64,000 nucleotides of DNA from Rubripirellula reticaptiva (GTDB lineage Bacteria; Planctomycetota; Planctomycetia; Pirellulales; Pirellulaceae). Where the stretch lies: assembly GCF_007860175.1 (NCBI RefSeq), contig NZ_SJPX01000003.1:1003380-1067379 (forward strand). The letters run 5' to 3'. The position numbers and the translations under genes were made by a program. Under the pieces are notes generated by a model. It was not told the origin of the DNA, did not search any database, and worked only from the letters and a program-made list of their open reading frames with translations. Below are positions 1 through 9,233 of this stretch, piece after piece. Within the stretch, counting starts at the first letter, position 1. The number at the start of each line of letters is the position of its first letter.

Positions 1-1
1 T

Positions 2-1831
2 GGTCGATTAGCCCTGGTCGATCACGGAAAGATGGTCAAAGATCGATTGATTCAATCGATCGAAGAGATGGTCGCGGAGTGCGGATCGGTTCCACCTAAA
101 ATTTACGTCGTGGGATCTCTTGCCGGTGGAACAGGCAGCGGAATGTATATCGACATCGTGCACTTGCTGCGCAGCATGTTGGATGAATCCGGACTGGAAG
201 AAGTTCGCATATTGTCATTGCTGTCATCTGTTGGTTTTCAAATTGACCACTCCAACCCATTGGCGTTGCATGACGCGCAGGCCGCGTTGAATGAAATTGA
301 ATTCTTCATGCAGGTCGGCAACGGTTACCCGGGCGACGAAGGGGCAGGTTGGCCTAGCGTACCGGCCGCTCGAACTCCGCTGCGTGATCTATACTTGATC
401 TGTGCATCATCCGCTGACCAATTGGCAAGTAATCCGATCGAGACCATCACGGAATACATTTGGGGTGATTCAACGGGTTGCGGCGATCTCTTAGCAGCGG
501 CTCGTCGATACGAACAAAGTGATTCGCCGTCGATCCGCAAACCGTCGATTCGATCGGTCGGTGTGATTCCGCTCGGCGATCGTCACGGCGTCGAAACTCG
601 CGTGCTGTCACCCGCTGTTGTCCGTGAACTGCTGACGCGTTGGTTAGGTGTGCCGTCGAAGGCTCGAAAAGCATCGCCGGATTTAGCCGATCGATTCGAG
701 CGTCGGCTAAGTCTGTCGCTGCAACATACGATCGAGACGCTGACCGATCACCTGGACATGAAAGCGTTACCAAATCCGACCGTTGGCGGGATCGAGAAGG
801 TTGTTGCCGACCGTGTGAAAAACGGCAATTATGATTGGGTCTCGGCCGGTTGGTTGAACAATATCTATCGTGAGATCTCGGTTTGTTTAAACGATCGCCG
901 CGCTGATGTTTCGACTGTTTTCGAATCGTTGAAACTGCTTAATGACCGTTGTCTTGAATGGTCACGCGATGCAATGCAATCGGCACCGTCACCTGTCGGG
1001 GCGGAAGAGACCGTCGTCGCAGATGCGATCTACATTGATGCAATTGTGAAACGATTGAGTGCGCATCAGTTGGAGCAATTCGCGAGCGGTTTGACATTTT
1101 TGGAAGAACGACTCGAACGATTGGCTGCCATCCTTGCCGTCGGTGTTGTGGATACGAAAAACGAGATGGGCGACTTTAACCCGTGGGATTCCATGCCCGA
1201 GGTTGTCCGCAAGCAGTTCGATGGAGTCGTCAAGCAGTTGCATTCCGATACGGTCGGGCAATGTTTGATTCGGCCAATGAACGATCTGGGAGCGAATCTT
1301 GATTCCCGTTCGCTGATTTTTGAGTTGACCGAACTGACGGTACCGATCGTGGTTGACATGGTTGAACGTCACAGCGCCGAAGTTGCCAAGGCTCGCGTGG
1401 GAGTACTGAATGTCGAGCAGCCGGATCAAGCAACCACCAGCCTGACGAATACTGCGCCGCAATCAGCCATCAACCGGACGGCTCAGACGCACGAAGTAAC
1501 GATGGCGAATCAGCCGCGTGTGGCCAGCGGTCCGATGTCAATCGACGATGCGATCGTATGTGTCAAACCCGCACTCTTATCACTAGGCGGCTTACAACGG
1601 CTGATCTTGGTGGTGGGGAGCGAAGTGGAACGAACCCAGTTGGAACCCCAGGTCCGTGCGATTCATCCAGGATCATTGACCGTTGCCGTGATTCCAAACA
1701 CGGAGCCCAAGTTGATCCACGAAGCTCAAAAGATCGAACTCAAGAACGTCATGTCCAGACTGGCTGTTCTCAATGGTGCCAACGAACAAGTCACCAGTCG
1801 ATTGGCAAGTCGAGTCGACGTCGCATTTTAG
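2..1831 (+). CDS. Tubulin-like protein (Tubulin_2 type), 5' end missing
   Basis: The reading frame is open from the left window edge, so the true start lies outside; 609 residues are visible. About 40 residues in is the sequence AGGTGSG, the glycine-rich nucleotide-binding signature of the tubulin/FtsZ superfamily, preceded by a hydrophobic strand (KIYVVGS). It is followed by a Rossmann-like segment and a long, mostly helical C-terminal region with no membrane segment or signal. This fits the large bacterial tubulin-like family that is distinct from FtsZ and is often linked to von Willebrand proteins. The role is unknown; GTP binding and filament formation are inference. It ends 44 bp from the convergent YgiQ gene. 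The first part of the GTPase domain lies upstream of the window, so intactness cannot be judged. Confidence 0.72.
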   Translation, partial: GRLALVDHGKMVKDRLIQSIEEMVAECGSVPPKIYVVGSLAGGTGSGMYIDIVHLLRSMLDESGLEEVRILSLLSSVGFQIDHSNPLALHDAQAALNEIEFFMQVGNGYPGDEGAGWPSVPAARTPLRDLYLICASSADQLASNPIETITEYIWGDSTGCGDLLAAARRYEQSDSPSIRKPSIRSVGVIPLGDRHGVETRVLSPAVVRELLTRWLGVPSKARKASPDLADRFERRLSLSLQHTIETLTDHLDMKALPNPTVGGIEKVVADRVKNGNYDWVSAGWLNNIYREISVCLNDRRADVSTVFESLKLLNDRCLEWSRDAMQSAPSPVGAEETVVADAIYIDAIVKRLSAHQLEQFASGLTFLEERLERLAAILAVGVVDTKNEMGDFNPWDSMPEVVRKQFDGVVKQLHSDTVGQCLIRPMNDLGANLDSRSLIFELTELTVPIVVDMVERHSAEVAKARVGVLNVEQPDQATTSLTNTAPQSAINRTAQTHEVTMANQPRVASGPMSIDDAIVCVKPALLSLGGLQRLILVVGSEVERTQLEPQVRAIHPGSLTVAVIPNTEPKLIHEAQKIELKNVMSRLAVLNGANEQVTSRLASRVDVAF

Positions 1832-1875
1832 GCGGCATCTCGGCAGATGGTCCAGCAATGGAGGACGCCGGTTGG

Positions 1876-4011
1876 TTATTCCGCGCCGCCGCGTTTTGGC
1901 CGATAACCGGTGCTTTTTCGTTCGCGGCGTTCTTTGACGCTGCCTTTCTTCTTTTCCGGCTTAGCGGAACCATCTGTGCCTGGAATGGTGTGAACATAGT
2001 CACCTCGAAAACGCTTGTTGGCGTCTTCGCGGCGGCGAGCCTGAGCCTGTTTAGGCGGCTTGGACGGAATCAAACATTCGCAGCCGTCGCCAACCAAGTC
2101 CATGCGTCCGACCGATCGCAGCGCTTCGCGGACTTCGAAGTAGTTTTCGGGCTTGAAGAACTGCATTAGGGCCCGTTGCATCTTGCGTTCCTTCATCGCC
2201 TTGGCGATATAGATCGGCTGTTTCGTGAACGGGTCCAATTCGGTGTAGTACATCGTTGTCGCAACATCCAGTGGCGCAGGGATGAAGTCTTGCACAGCAT
2301 CGGGTTTGTAGCCATTGCGTTTCAAAAACAGCGCTAATTCAATCATCGCTGACACATCGCTGCCGGGGTGCGAGGCGATGAAGTATGGAACGATGAACTG
2401 CTTCTTTCCCACACGTTCTGATTCTTCTTTGAAGACTTCCGTGAAGTGTTCAAAGTCATCGTTCTTGGGCTTGCGCATCTTGTTCAGCGTGCCGGCATCA
2501 ACGTGCTCTGGGGCAACCTTTAGCTTGCCGCCGACGTGGTGTGCCGTTAGCTCTTTCAGGTATTCTGGGGACGTGCGAGCCAAGTCCATGCGGATACCGC
2601 TAGCGACTAGCACTTTTTTCACACCCGGCAACGCCCGTGCTTCCCGCATCAATTCGATAACGGGCGTGTGGTCGACGCCCAGCAGCTTGCAAATTTTGGG
2701 ATGCACACATGATTGACGCCGGCAAACGGCTTCGACTTCCGGCTTGGTGCACTGCATGTGATACATGTTGGCCGTCGGGCCACCGATGTCGCTGACCACG
2801 CCGGTGAATGTCTTGTCTTTGGTCATTTTGGTGATCTCGGTCAGCACTGATTCTTTGCTGCGAGACTGGATGATGCGGCCTTGGTGCGCCGTGATGCTGC
2901 AGAACGTGCAACCGCCAAAACAGCCACGCATGATCGTGACTGAGTTCTTGATCATTTCGAACGCGGGAATCTTTTCGGTATAGCTAGGATGCGGTTGGCG
3001 GGTGTAGGGCAGCCCATAGATTTCGTCCATCGCATCGCTGCTGATCGGCATCTGCGGAACATTGCAAACGACGGTCTGGGTTCCATGTCGCTGGAAGATC
3101 TTCCGAGCATTGTGCGGGTTGGTTTCGTTGTGGATGATTCGCGTGGCTTCGGCGAATGCCAACTTGCTGGTGTTGACGTCGTCGAAGCTTGGGATTTCCA
3201 GCGCGTCTTCAGGAATTGTTTCGGATGCGCCTAGCAGGTAGGCGGCGCCTCGCATGTCACGTAGGTCCTTGACCGTTTCGCCGGCTTCCAGACGACGGGC
3301 GATTTCGACGATTGCGTTTTCGCCCATCCCGAATCCGACCAAGTCTGCTTTGCTGTCCATCAGGATGCTGCGTTTGACTTTGTCAGACCAATAGTCGTAG
3401 TGGGCCAGTCGCCGCAGCGATGCTTCGACGCCGCCAGCGATCACGGGGACGCCTTTGAACGCTTCGCGGGCTCGCTGGCAATACGACAAGGTCGCCCGGT
3501 CCGGACGCAGTCCAATTCGGCCGCCCGGTGAGTAAGCGTCGTCGTTACGAACCTTTTTGTTGGCGGTGTAGTGATTGATCATCGAGTCCATGTTGCCGGC
3601 ACTGATGGCAAAGAACAGACGCGGACGCCCGAATTCTTTCCAAGCATCACAGCTTTTCCAATCGGGTTGGCTGATGATGCCGACGCGGTACCCGGCCGCT
3701 TCCAAAACACGGCCCAAGATCGCCATCGCGAAACTTGGGTGATCGATGTACGCATCACCGGTCACAAACACGATGTCAAGTTCGTCCCATCCTCGTTTGC
3801 GAGCTTCGGCCATCGACATCGGCAGCGGCGCGGCGGCCAATGGGCCGGTCGGAGCACGCCCGCTGGCGGTCAAGTTCGAGAGATAGTCGCGGGACATCGC
3901 CGGTGCGATGGCTGCGGCTGCGTCGACGGCGGGATCGTTGATGACAGGAAGTTGCATGAAATCGGGCATTTGAGATGATTTGAAAACGGCGGCGGCACCG
4001 TTGGCACTCAT
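1876..4011 (-). CDS. YgiQ family radical SAM protein
   Basis: 711 residues from the chosen ATG. The radical SAM cysteine motif CFGGCTFC (CX3CX2C) lies at residues 364-371 and would bind the 4Fe-4S cluster. The N-terminal half carries the typical YgiQ segment with DIVFVTGDAYIDHP and the GGVEASLRR motif, and the C-terminus is basic and disordered (KPEKKKGSVKERRERK). The substrate of this family is not known to me. A GTG further upstream (4080) is in frame, but the extra 23 residues look non-conserved, so I prefer the ATG at 4011. It is convergent with the tubulin-like gene and has no obvious operon partner. Confidence 0.9.
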   Translation of the reverse strand: MSANGAAAVFKSSQMPDFMQLPVINDPAVDAAAAIAPAMSRDYLSNLTASGRAPTGPLAAAPLPMSMAEARKRGWDELDIVFVTGDAYIDHPSFAMAILGRVLEAAGYRVGIISQPDWKSCDAWKEFGRPRLFFAISAGNMDSMINHYTANKKVRNDDAYSPGGRIGLRPDRATLSYCQRAREAFKGVPVIAGGVEASLRRLAHYDYWSDKVKRSILMDSKADLVGFGMGENAIVEIARRLEAGETVKDLRDMRGAAYLLGASETIPEDALEIPSFDDVNTSKLAFAEATRIIHNETNPHNARKIFQRHGTQTVVCNVPQMPISSDAMDEIYGLPYTRQPHPSYTEKIPAFEMIKNSVTIMRGCFGGCTFCSITAHQGRIIQSRSKESVLTEITKMTKDKTFTGVVSDIGGPTANMYHMQCTKPEVEAVCRRQSCVHPKICKLLGVDHTPVIELMREARALPGVKKVLVASGIRMDLARTSPEYLKELTAHHVGGKLKVAPEHVDAGTLNKMRKPKNDDFEHFTEVFKEESERVGKKQFIVPYFIASHPGSDVSAMIELALFLKRNGYKPDAVQDFIPAPLDVATTMYYTELDPFTKQPIYIAKAMKERKMQRALMQFFKPENYFEVREALRSVGRMDLVGDGCECLIPSKPPKQAQARRREDANKRFRGDYVHTIPGTDGSAKPEKKKGSVKERRERKSTGYRPKRGGAE

Positions 4012-4227
4012 TGTAGAGCTAACAATGACCTTCGATAGCGTCAAAAACGATTGTTTTCGACTCTCGGCGTCAATCACCACGCTATCGATCGCCCAATCGC
4101 TACCTCACCGCCACGATCAACACGCCATTGAGCGACTTGACGCCGGCGTCAGCAGCGAAGAAGGTCTCGCCCGCACTTGATACCGGCAGAAAGATGGCAA
4201 TCACTAGAGGTCGCTTAATCATGTGGG
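4012..4227. other. Intergenic region with palindrome and possible 40-residue ORF
   Basis: This gap separates YgiQ from the minus-strand membrane protein. It holds a perfect 14-bp palindrome, TGACGCCGGCGTCA (4138-4151). On the minus strand an ORF of 40 codons (ATG at 4222, stop at 4100) begins five bases after the stop of the upstream gene. It has a hydrophobic start (MIKRPLVIAIFLPVSSAG) but no ribosome binding site. I do not call it a gene with confidence. Confidence 0.3.
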
Positions 4228-5346
4228 TTATCGTTTCGTCGGTAAACTGGACGGCTCAGAGGGATCGTTGCTAGTTTTCAGATCGCGAACTAATTCGGTC
4301 ACTTTCGTCCAATCGCCGTCGACATCATTGGGCGTCAAATGCACTCCGCTGCCTTCGGGAAACTCGGCTCGCAGCAGGTGTGCGTCGACCTGAAGGACGC
4401 TGGCGTTTTCCCAACGCTGTTCCCAAACTTGGCCCGGTACGTGCCCGACAACGCCACTTCCGGTAATCCACCCCCACATTTCCGTTTGATAAGCTGACGT
4501 CGCGGCGCGGGCGTAGTCACGTCGGGCTGCGATGGCGACAAACGTTGGCGTGATGACCAAGAACCAAAACCCAAACGAGGGAAGGTTCCCGAGCAAGTAC
4601 CATACAAAACAGCTTAAATACATCACCGTTTGAACGGCTCCGTAAATCTTGATTCGGCGACTTTCGGCTGCCGTCAGTGGTAGCTTTGACGGGATCAAGC
4701 ACTGGAACCAGATTCCGTCGCTTGGCATCGAGTCACGTTGCACCAAGACACGCGCGATCGCCGGTTCGGTTGCCTGATTGCGATACGCGTTGACCCATGG
4801 CTTGATCGTCCGTGCCGAAAATCCGTCGATCGCGGACGCCGGAATCGCGGCGGTGAATGGATCGGCGCCTGACCAAGCGAGTCGCAATCCGTCGTTGGTG
4901 ACGGCGACGTCCGTGAACGTGTCCCACGAAATTTGGTGATGCTCGTGGTAGGCTTCGCTGTGGTAGGTCAATCCATACTTATCAATCCAGCCGTCAATTG
5001 GACCAACGATTCCCGGATGTCGTTTCAACATCCGTTTGGCACGCCCTCTCGGTCCCAAGAACCAAACCACCGTGTAAAGAATCAGCGCCATGAACACGAC
5101 CATCCCAATCAAGGACGCGATCAGCGCAGCGTCATTGTTTCGCATGACGATCGCGACCAGCGGCATCAGCGAAAAGAAAGCAACCGCGACCACGCAAACA
5201 ACTTGCAGAACTCGCAACAGCCAAGGTGTTCCGAGCAGACGAATAAGGTCCGCCGTTTGAACATCGCCATGGATCAGAATCCGATCTGGACGCTGGCCAT
5301 CGTCTATTGACGTCTCGGTTCTTGTCGGCGGTTGGTAGGGGTTCAT
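4228..5346 (-). CDS. Membrane protein with YcxB-like domain
   Basis: 372 residues starting MNPYQPPT, an N-terminus that recurs in planctomycete membrane proteins, which is why I take this ATG and not the in-frame start 43 codons upstream. Two hydrophobic helices lie near residues 50-110 and two more near 245-275. Between them and again at the C-terminus are soluble segments of the type ISWDTFTDVAVTNDGL, resembling the YcxB-like domain. The function is unknown. The gene is divergent from the PrsW gene with about 85 bp between the starts, so promoters for both should lie in 5347-5431. Confidence 0.62.
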   Translation of the reverse strand: MNPYQPPTRTETSIDDGQRPDRILIHGDVQTADLIRLLGTPWLLRVLQVVCVVAVAFFSLMPLVAIVMRNNDAALIASLIGMVVFMALILYTVVWFLGPRGRAKRMLKRHPGIVGPIDGWIDKYGLTYHSEAYHEHHQISWDTFTDVAVTNDGLRLAWSGADPFTAAIPASAIDGFSARTIKPWVNAYRNQATEPAIARVLVQRDSMPSDGIWFQCLIPSKLPLTAAESRRIKIYGAVQTVMYLSCFVWYLLGNLPSFGFWFLVITPTFVAIAARRDYARAATSAYQTEMWGWITGSGVVGHVPGQVWEQRWENASVLQVDAHLLRAEFPEGSGVHLTPNDVDGDWTKVTELVRDLKTSNDPSEPSSLPTKR

Positions 5347-5431
5347 CGTTGGCAGTCGTTGTGACACGTGGATCAGACCACTATAAGTACTTTTGCCTAC
5401 CGTTCCTGCACCCGCCACCACAAAGCGATCT

Positions 5432-7051
5432 ATGAATTGGCAAACAAGACTGAGACAAAAAGCTGACACTCCCAATTTTTTGTGGACGATGGTGGTCTCG
5501 ATTTTGGGTGTCGGGTTGGTACTGGGTGCGGTCGTTCAGTGGGTGCCATACACGTTCAATGCCGATTCCGATTCGATTTACGATGCGATGGTGATGGGGT
5601 GGGAATCCGACGATGATGCGGATGGTGCTGAGCGAATTCTTTCGAGCGAGCTGCCGTTTGATTTCCGTCTTGTTGCACTAGCGCACTTGGCAAGTACGTC
5701 CTACGCGATGGAAGACGAAGCTGGCGCTAGCGAGATGAACGAGTCGGACTTAACGCAAATGATTGCGATGTTTGGTGCAGTCGATCCGGATTCGTCCGTG
5801 GATGAAGCCGAGCAGCAGATTGCCAGTCAGGTGCTGTTGAGCGCGGCAACGGGAAAGATCATGCCGTCGCTAGCGGAAATGGCGTCGGCCAATCCGCCGG
5901 TCCGCCATGCCAATCAAGCGATTGGTGCGCTGGCCGTCAGTCGCCGTTCGTTTGCGATTGCAGCGCGGCACTTCGAGACTGAAGGTCGTTTTCCGGATGC
6001 AAAAATCGCTCGCCGATTCGCCCTCGATACTTACGCCGCGGCGGACGACGACAAAGCTCTGCTGCGACTTTCACAGCAGCCGGAATACTCGTCGCTCATT
6101 TCGCCCAGCGAAACGCTGGTGATCGCCAAGGTGCACCGAGACTGGAAGGAAATGGCTCGGGTGATTCCGAAGCTGATGTGGCGTCGATTCCAAGAAGGAT
6201 TCGCAACCGCGCTTGCCTTGATCGCTGGACTGGGCTGGTTCGTGCTTGCGATTCAAATGGGTCAGGCCGGCGCGACGTCAAGTGTCCGCCCCTGGTTGTG
6301 CCTGCTGGCTGTTGTGATGGGCGGGCTGAGCATTTGGGCGACGCATTTGATCGACATTTGGCAAGAGTTGGATTGGGGGATCGTGGAAAGCGACGAGACG
6401 ATCGAGGGAATCAAGTTTTATGTTCTTGGCGTAGGGCTGCGTGAAGAATTTGCGAAGCTATTGCTGTTGTTGCCACTGATGCCGCCCATCGTTCGCCGCC
6501 GAAGTCCAATCGAAGCTTTGATCGTTTCCGCGTGTGTTGGTTTGGGATTTGCGATCGTCGAAAACATGGGTTACTTCGCTCGCAGCGGCGGCGCGGATTC
6601 GATGGGACGATTCCTGACGGCTAACTTCTTTCACATGTCGATGACCGGCATCATCGGGCTGTCGATTGCACGGGTATTCTGGAAACACCACGACGTCAGC
6701 CACGCGCTGTTGACTTTTTTGCTTGTGGTGCTCGCGCACGGATTCTACGACGCGACGATTGCAGTACCGGGACTGCAGACCTTTAGCATCGGCGGCACGA
6801 TCATCTTCGTTCTATTGTCGTACCAGTTCTTTCACGAAGTCCGGGGAGCGTACGACCGAAGTCCGCAAACGATCAGTCTGACCGCATCGTTTCTGTTCAT
6901 CGTATCGATGTTGACGGCGCTGACGTTCGTGTACGTCAGTTGGCGGTTCGGTTATTCGTCCAGCTTGTCGATGTTATCGGTAGACGTGCTCGGTCTTGGT
7001 GTGATGGTGTACATGTATCTGCGAGAAATGCCGAACTCGTTGATACGTTAG
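5432..7051 (+). CDS. PrsW-family intramembrane metalloprotease
   Basis: 539 residues from MNWQTR. The family motifs are visible in order: EEFAK (338-342), the E-N pair in FAIVEN (373-378), FHMSMTG with H401, and HGFYD (436-440), all inside a bundle of about eight hydrophobic helices. These residues are expected to bind zinc within the membrane. PrsW proteins cleave membrane-bound substrates such as anti-sigma factors; no anti-sigma gene is adjacent, so the substrate is unknown. The N-terminus has one membrane anchor (about 17-39) followed by some 200 soluble helical residues rich in acidic residues, not part of the minimal PrsW domain. An upstream in-frame TTG at 5393 exists; the ATG is preferred. 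Confidence 0.85.
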   Translation: MNWQTRLRQKADTPNFLWTMVVSILGVGLVLGAVVQWVPYTFNADSDSIYDAMVMGWESDDDADGAERILSSELPFDFRLVALAHLASTSYAMEDEAGASEMNESDLTQMIAMFGAVDPDSSVDEAEQQIASQVLLSAATGKIMPSLAEMASANPPVRHANQAIGALAVSRRSFAIAARHFETEGRFPDAKIARRFALDTYAAADDDKALLRLSQQPEYSSLISPSETLVIAKVHRDWKEMARVIPKLMWRRFQEGFATALALIAGLGWFVLAIQMGQAGATSSVRPWLCLLAVVMGGLSIWATHLIDIWQELDWGIVESDETIEGIKFYVLGVGLREEFAKLLLLLPLMPPIVRRRSPIEALIVSACVGLGFAIVENMGYFARSGGADSMGRFLTANFFHMSMTGIIGLSIARVFWKHHDVSHALLTFLLVVLAHGFYDATIAVPGLQTFSIGGTIIFVLLSYQFFHEVRGAYDRSPQTISLTASFLFIVSMLTALTFVYVSWRFGYSSSLSMLSVDVLGLGVMVYMYLREMPNSLIR

Positions 7052-7085
7052 TTGCGCCCCTCCTTCTTTAAACAAGCAAACAAGA

Positions 7086-7820
7086 ATGAGCGAACAGAGT
7101 TTGGATGTTGGTCCCGGGAAAGATGAACGGAATGTGGTGACGGCCGAAGGCAAAGTCTTGCAGGTGCCGGACGGTTGGGAATTGCTGCCTCCCGGCGACG
7201 CTGGACTGACTCGCCGCGTCAAAGCGGCGGGGCCAACGTGGACGGTCAAAGAGAAAAAGGGACGCCGCACGTTTTCGAAAGGCGTTTGGGCCGATGCGGG
7301 CACCATCGCAGCAGCAAAGTCAAAGCTTGAAGCCGAACGGTCGACCGATGCCTACGCCAAACGGCGCAAGAGCGATGTGGCGCGACGCGAAAAGAAGCAG
7401 GTCGAATATGTCGAAGACTTTTTTGGCGCTGTGGTCGATTTTTTGAAGTTTGCGCCGAACCATCGGTCACTGGCCGAACGGTTTGCCAAAGCGGTCACCG
7501 ATCATGCCACACCGGTGGGCAGTGGCACCGTCGCGCGGACTCAGCGGATTCCGATCGAGCGACGTGCCGAGTCGGCCGTGATCGCTTGGATGCGGCATCA
7601 AACGACCGCTTACGATCACATGGCGATTCCGCGAGTCAAAGGCAAGCGTCGCGAAGTGCGACGCATGCTGGCCGAGGAATCGCGGCGGTTACTAACGAAG
7701 TACCGCCGCGGCGAGAGTGTGGGCGCACAAACGTGCTTGTTGCAACGAGCCTTGGATTCGCCGACAACTTCGTTACCAACGTCAAACTCGGTTAAGCCGC
7801 GGCCCGAGTCGTCAGACTAA
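7086..7820 (+). CDS. DUF2293 domain protein
   Basis: 244 residues. The conserved core is near residues 155-210, with [23 protein letters not shown] and [14 protein letters not shown] followed by a run of basic residues, as in the DUF2293 family. The N-terminal half is lysine/arginine rich, compatible with nucleic acid binding, but no function is established. It lies 34 bp after the PrsW gene and may be co-transcribed. Its last 29 bases overlap the 3' end of the convergent parA gene. Confidence 0.8.
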   Translation: MSEQSLDVGPGKDERNVVTAEGKVLQVPDGWELLPPGDAGLTRRVKAAGPTWTVKEKKGRRTFSKGVWADAGTIAAAKSKLEAERSTDAYAKRRKSDVARREKKQVEYVEDFFGAVVDFLKFAPNHRSLAERFAKAVTDHATPVGSGTVARTQRIPIERRAESAVIAWMRHQTTAYDHMAIPRVKGKRREVRRMLAEESRRLLTKYRRGESVGAQTCLLQRALDSPTTSLPTSNSVKPRPESSD

Positions 7821-8622
7821 GCCGCGATTGTTCTTGAGCAATCACTTCGTCGGCTAGCGATTGGTAGTCAGCCGCGCCATTGCTTTCGGGTGAGTACTGG
7901 AAGATCGATTGTCCGAAACTTGGTGCTTCTGCGAGGCGAATGTTGCGACGAATTCTTGTGTCAAAGAACTTTGCGCCGCGGAAAAACTCGCGACTGCACT
8001 GGCTTGCTTCAAAGAACTCTTCGATATCGTTGCTGACTTCGGCAGCGAGCCGAGTGTTCGAATCGTACATGCACAGCATGACGCCCGACAAACGCAAGTC
8101 GCTGTTGAGGCGTCGTGAAACAACTTCGATGGTACGAAGCAGTTTGCTGAGACCGTGCAGCGCCAAAAAGTGGGGTTGAAGTGGCAGGAAGACTTCACCG
8201 ACGGCGACCAAAGCATTGACGGTAAGCACGCCCAAGCTTGGCGGACAATCCAGCACGATGTAGTCGAACTTTTCATCGTCGTCTTCCATCTTGTCTCGCA
8301 AGATCATTTCGCGTCCGACTTCGCCGGCCAATTCCAATTCGGCAGCAGCCAAATCTAAGTTGGCGGGTACGATCGACAACGTTTCGCTGATGTCGCGACG
8401 TGCTTGAGCAAGCGATGCCTCGCCACACAACACTTCGTACATGCTCGGTTCGCCATCGACGGCGGTGATTCCAAGGTGCAAGGACGCGTGTGCTTGCGGG
8501 TCAAGATCCATGATGCAGACCCGGCGACCGCTTGCTGCGAGAGCCGCGGCCACGTTGACGCAACTGGTCGTCTTCCCGACGCCACCTTTTTGATTGATCA
8601 CGGCAATGGATCGCATGTTCAT
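7792..8622 (-). CDS. parA: ParA-family ATPase (chromosome/plasmid partition or positioning)
   Basis: 276 residues. The deviant Walker A motif KGGVGKTT is at residues 12-19, DLDPQAHAS follows, and the Walker B-like VLDCPPSLG is near residue 120. Length and layout match single-domain (type Ib/Soj-like) ParA. The ATG at 8622 is chosen because AAAGGA sits five bases upstream in transcript sense. Family members bind DNA non-specifically as ATP dimers and position DNA or protein cargo. No ParB follows; instead an 86-residue protein is encoded just upstream on the same strand (61 bp gap), likely in one operon. Cargo is therefore uncertain. Confidence 0.9.
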   Translation of the reverse strand: MNMRSIAVINQKGGVGKTTSCVNVAAALAASGRRVCIMDLDPQAHASLHLGITAVDGEPSMYEVLCGEASLAQARRDISETLSIVPANLDLAAAELELAGEVGREMILRDKMEDDDEKFDYIVLDCPPSLGVLTVNALVAVGEVFLPLQPHFLALHGLSKLLRTIEVVSRRLNSDLRLSGVMLCMYDSNTRLAAEVSNDIEEFFEASQCSREFFRGAKFFDTRIRRNIRLAEAPSFGQSIFQYSPESNGAADYQSLADEVIAQEQSRLSLTTRAAA

Positions 8623-8682
8623 TCCTTTGATGTTGCGTTGGCAGGCAACCGTTGTTTGGCATTTGCAAAGCAAACGATGAAA

Positions 8683-8943
8683 CTAGGCTGCTTCTCGTTG
8701 ATTCATTTGGCTGTAAGCCAGCAGGACTTCGTACAGATCCGCATCGACTCGCACTGTATCGTCGGCGAAATCGCTCAACCAAGCACGATCGGCACGAGCG
8801 GCATCGAGTAATAGCGGAACCATCTTCCCCAAGGGAATGGCAACTGTTTTAGCGGCTGCCGATCCGGTCATGCGATCGATCTCACGCTCGCGGCGAGCGT
8901 TGGAAGCAGAGGCCGGAAAAATTCTAAGGGATGGTTTCGACAT
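8683..8943 (-). CDS. Small conserved-looking protein upstream of parA
   Basis: 86 residues starting MSKPSLRIFPAS. It is soluble and charged, with a central DRMTGSAAAK and a helical C-terminus ending LLAYSQMNQREAA. I recognise no family. Same strand as parA and 61 bp upstream of it, so an operon is likely, and it may be an accessory factor of the ATPase. The start is chosen at the first ATG after the hairpin region; an in-frame start further upstream (9045) would read through the inverted repeat and is less likely. Confidence 0.6.
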   Translation of the reverse strand: MSKPSLRIFPASASNARREREIDRMTGSAAAKTVAIPLGKMVPLLLDAARADRAWLSDFADDTVRVDADLYEVLLAYSQMNQREAA

Positions 8944-9233
8944 CAGTAGGCGGCTCGTCAAAGTCGGAAGCATTCTAGGGAAGTGTCTCAAAGACGAATA
9001 ACGATTCGTCTCAACCAAACTATCGACTTTGACGGTTAGGAACATTGAACTGAATTTTCATTTTTGTCTCAAGTTTTGCGGCTTGCGGTTTCACGCGAAT
9101 TGGCAGCAGCGGGCGGACGATCCGTGTTCCCTGTCTGTGCCGCCCTTGTAGCGGTCGACGTCGCGCCGCCGCGAGACCGGTATTGGCGTTGACTTCCAAA
9201 TTTACTTTTGCTGCACCGCCGTTGCCTTCTGGT
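8944..9233. promoter_or_regulatory. Control region of the parA operon
   Basis: 290 bp without a gene. It contains the inverted repeat AGACGAAT-AACG-ATTCGTCT (8992-9011) and three copies of GTCTCAA (8985-8991, 9008-9014, 9066-9072). All lie within 130 bp upstream of the small gene start. They could be operators or a partition site. No clean -35/-10 pair was found. Confidence 0.45.
8992..9011. repeat. Perfect 8-bp inverted repeat, 4-nt loop
   Basis: AGACGAAT (8992-8999) and ATTCGTCT (9004-9011) are exact reverse complements separated by AACG. The element sits 49-68 bp upstream of the small gene that precedes parA and has no T-run, so it looks like an operator more than a terminator. Confidence 0.7.
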
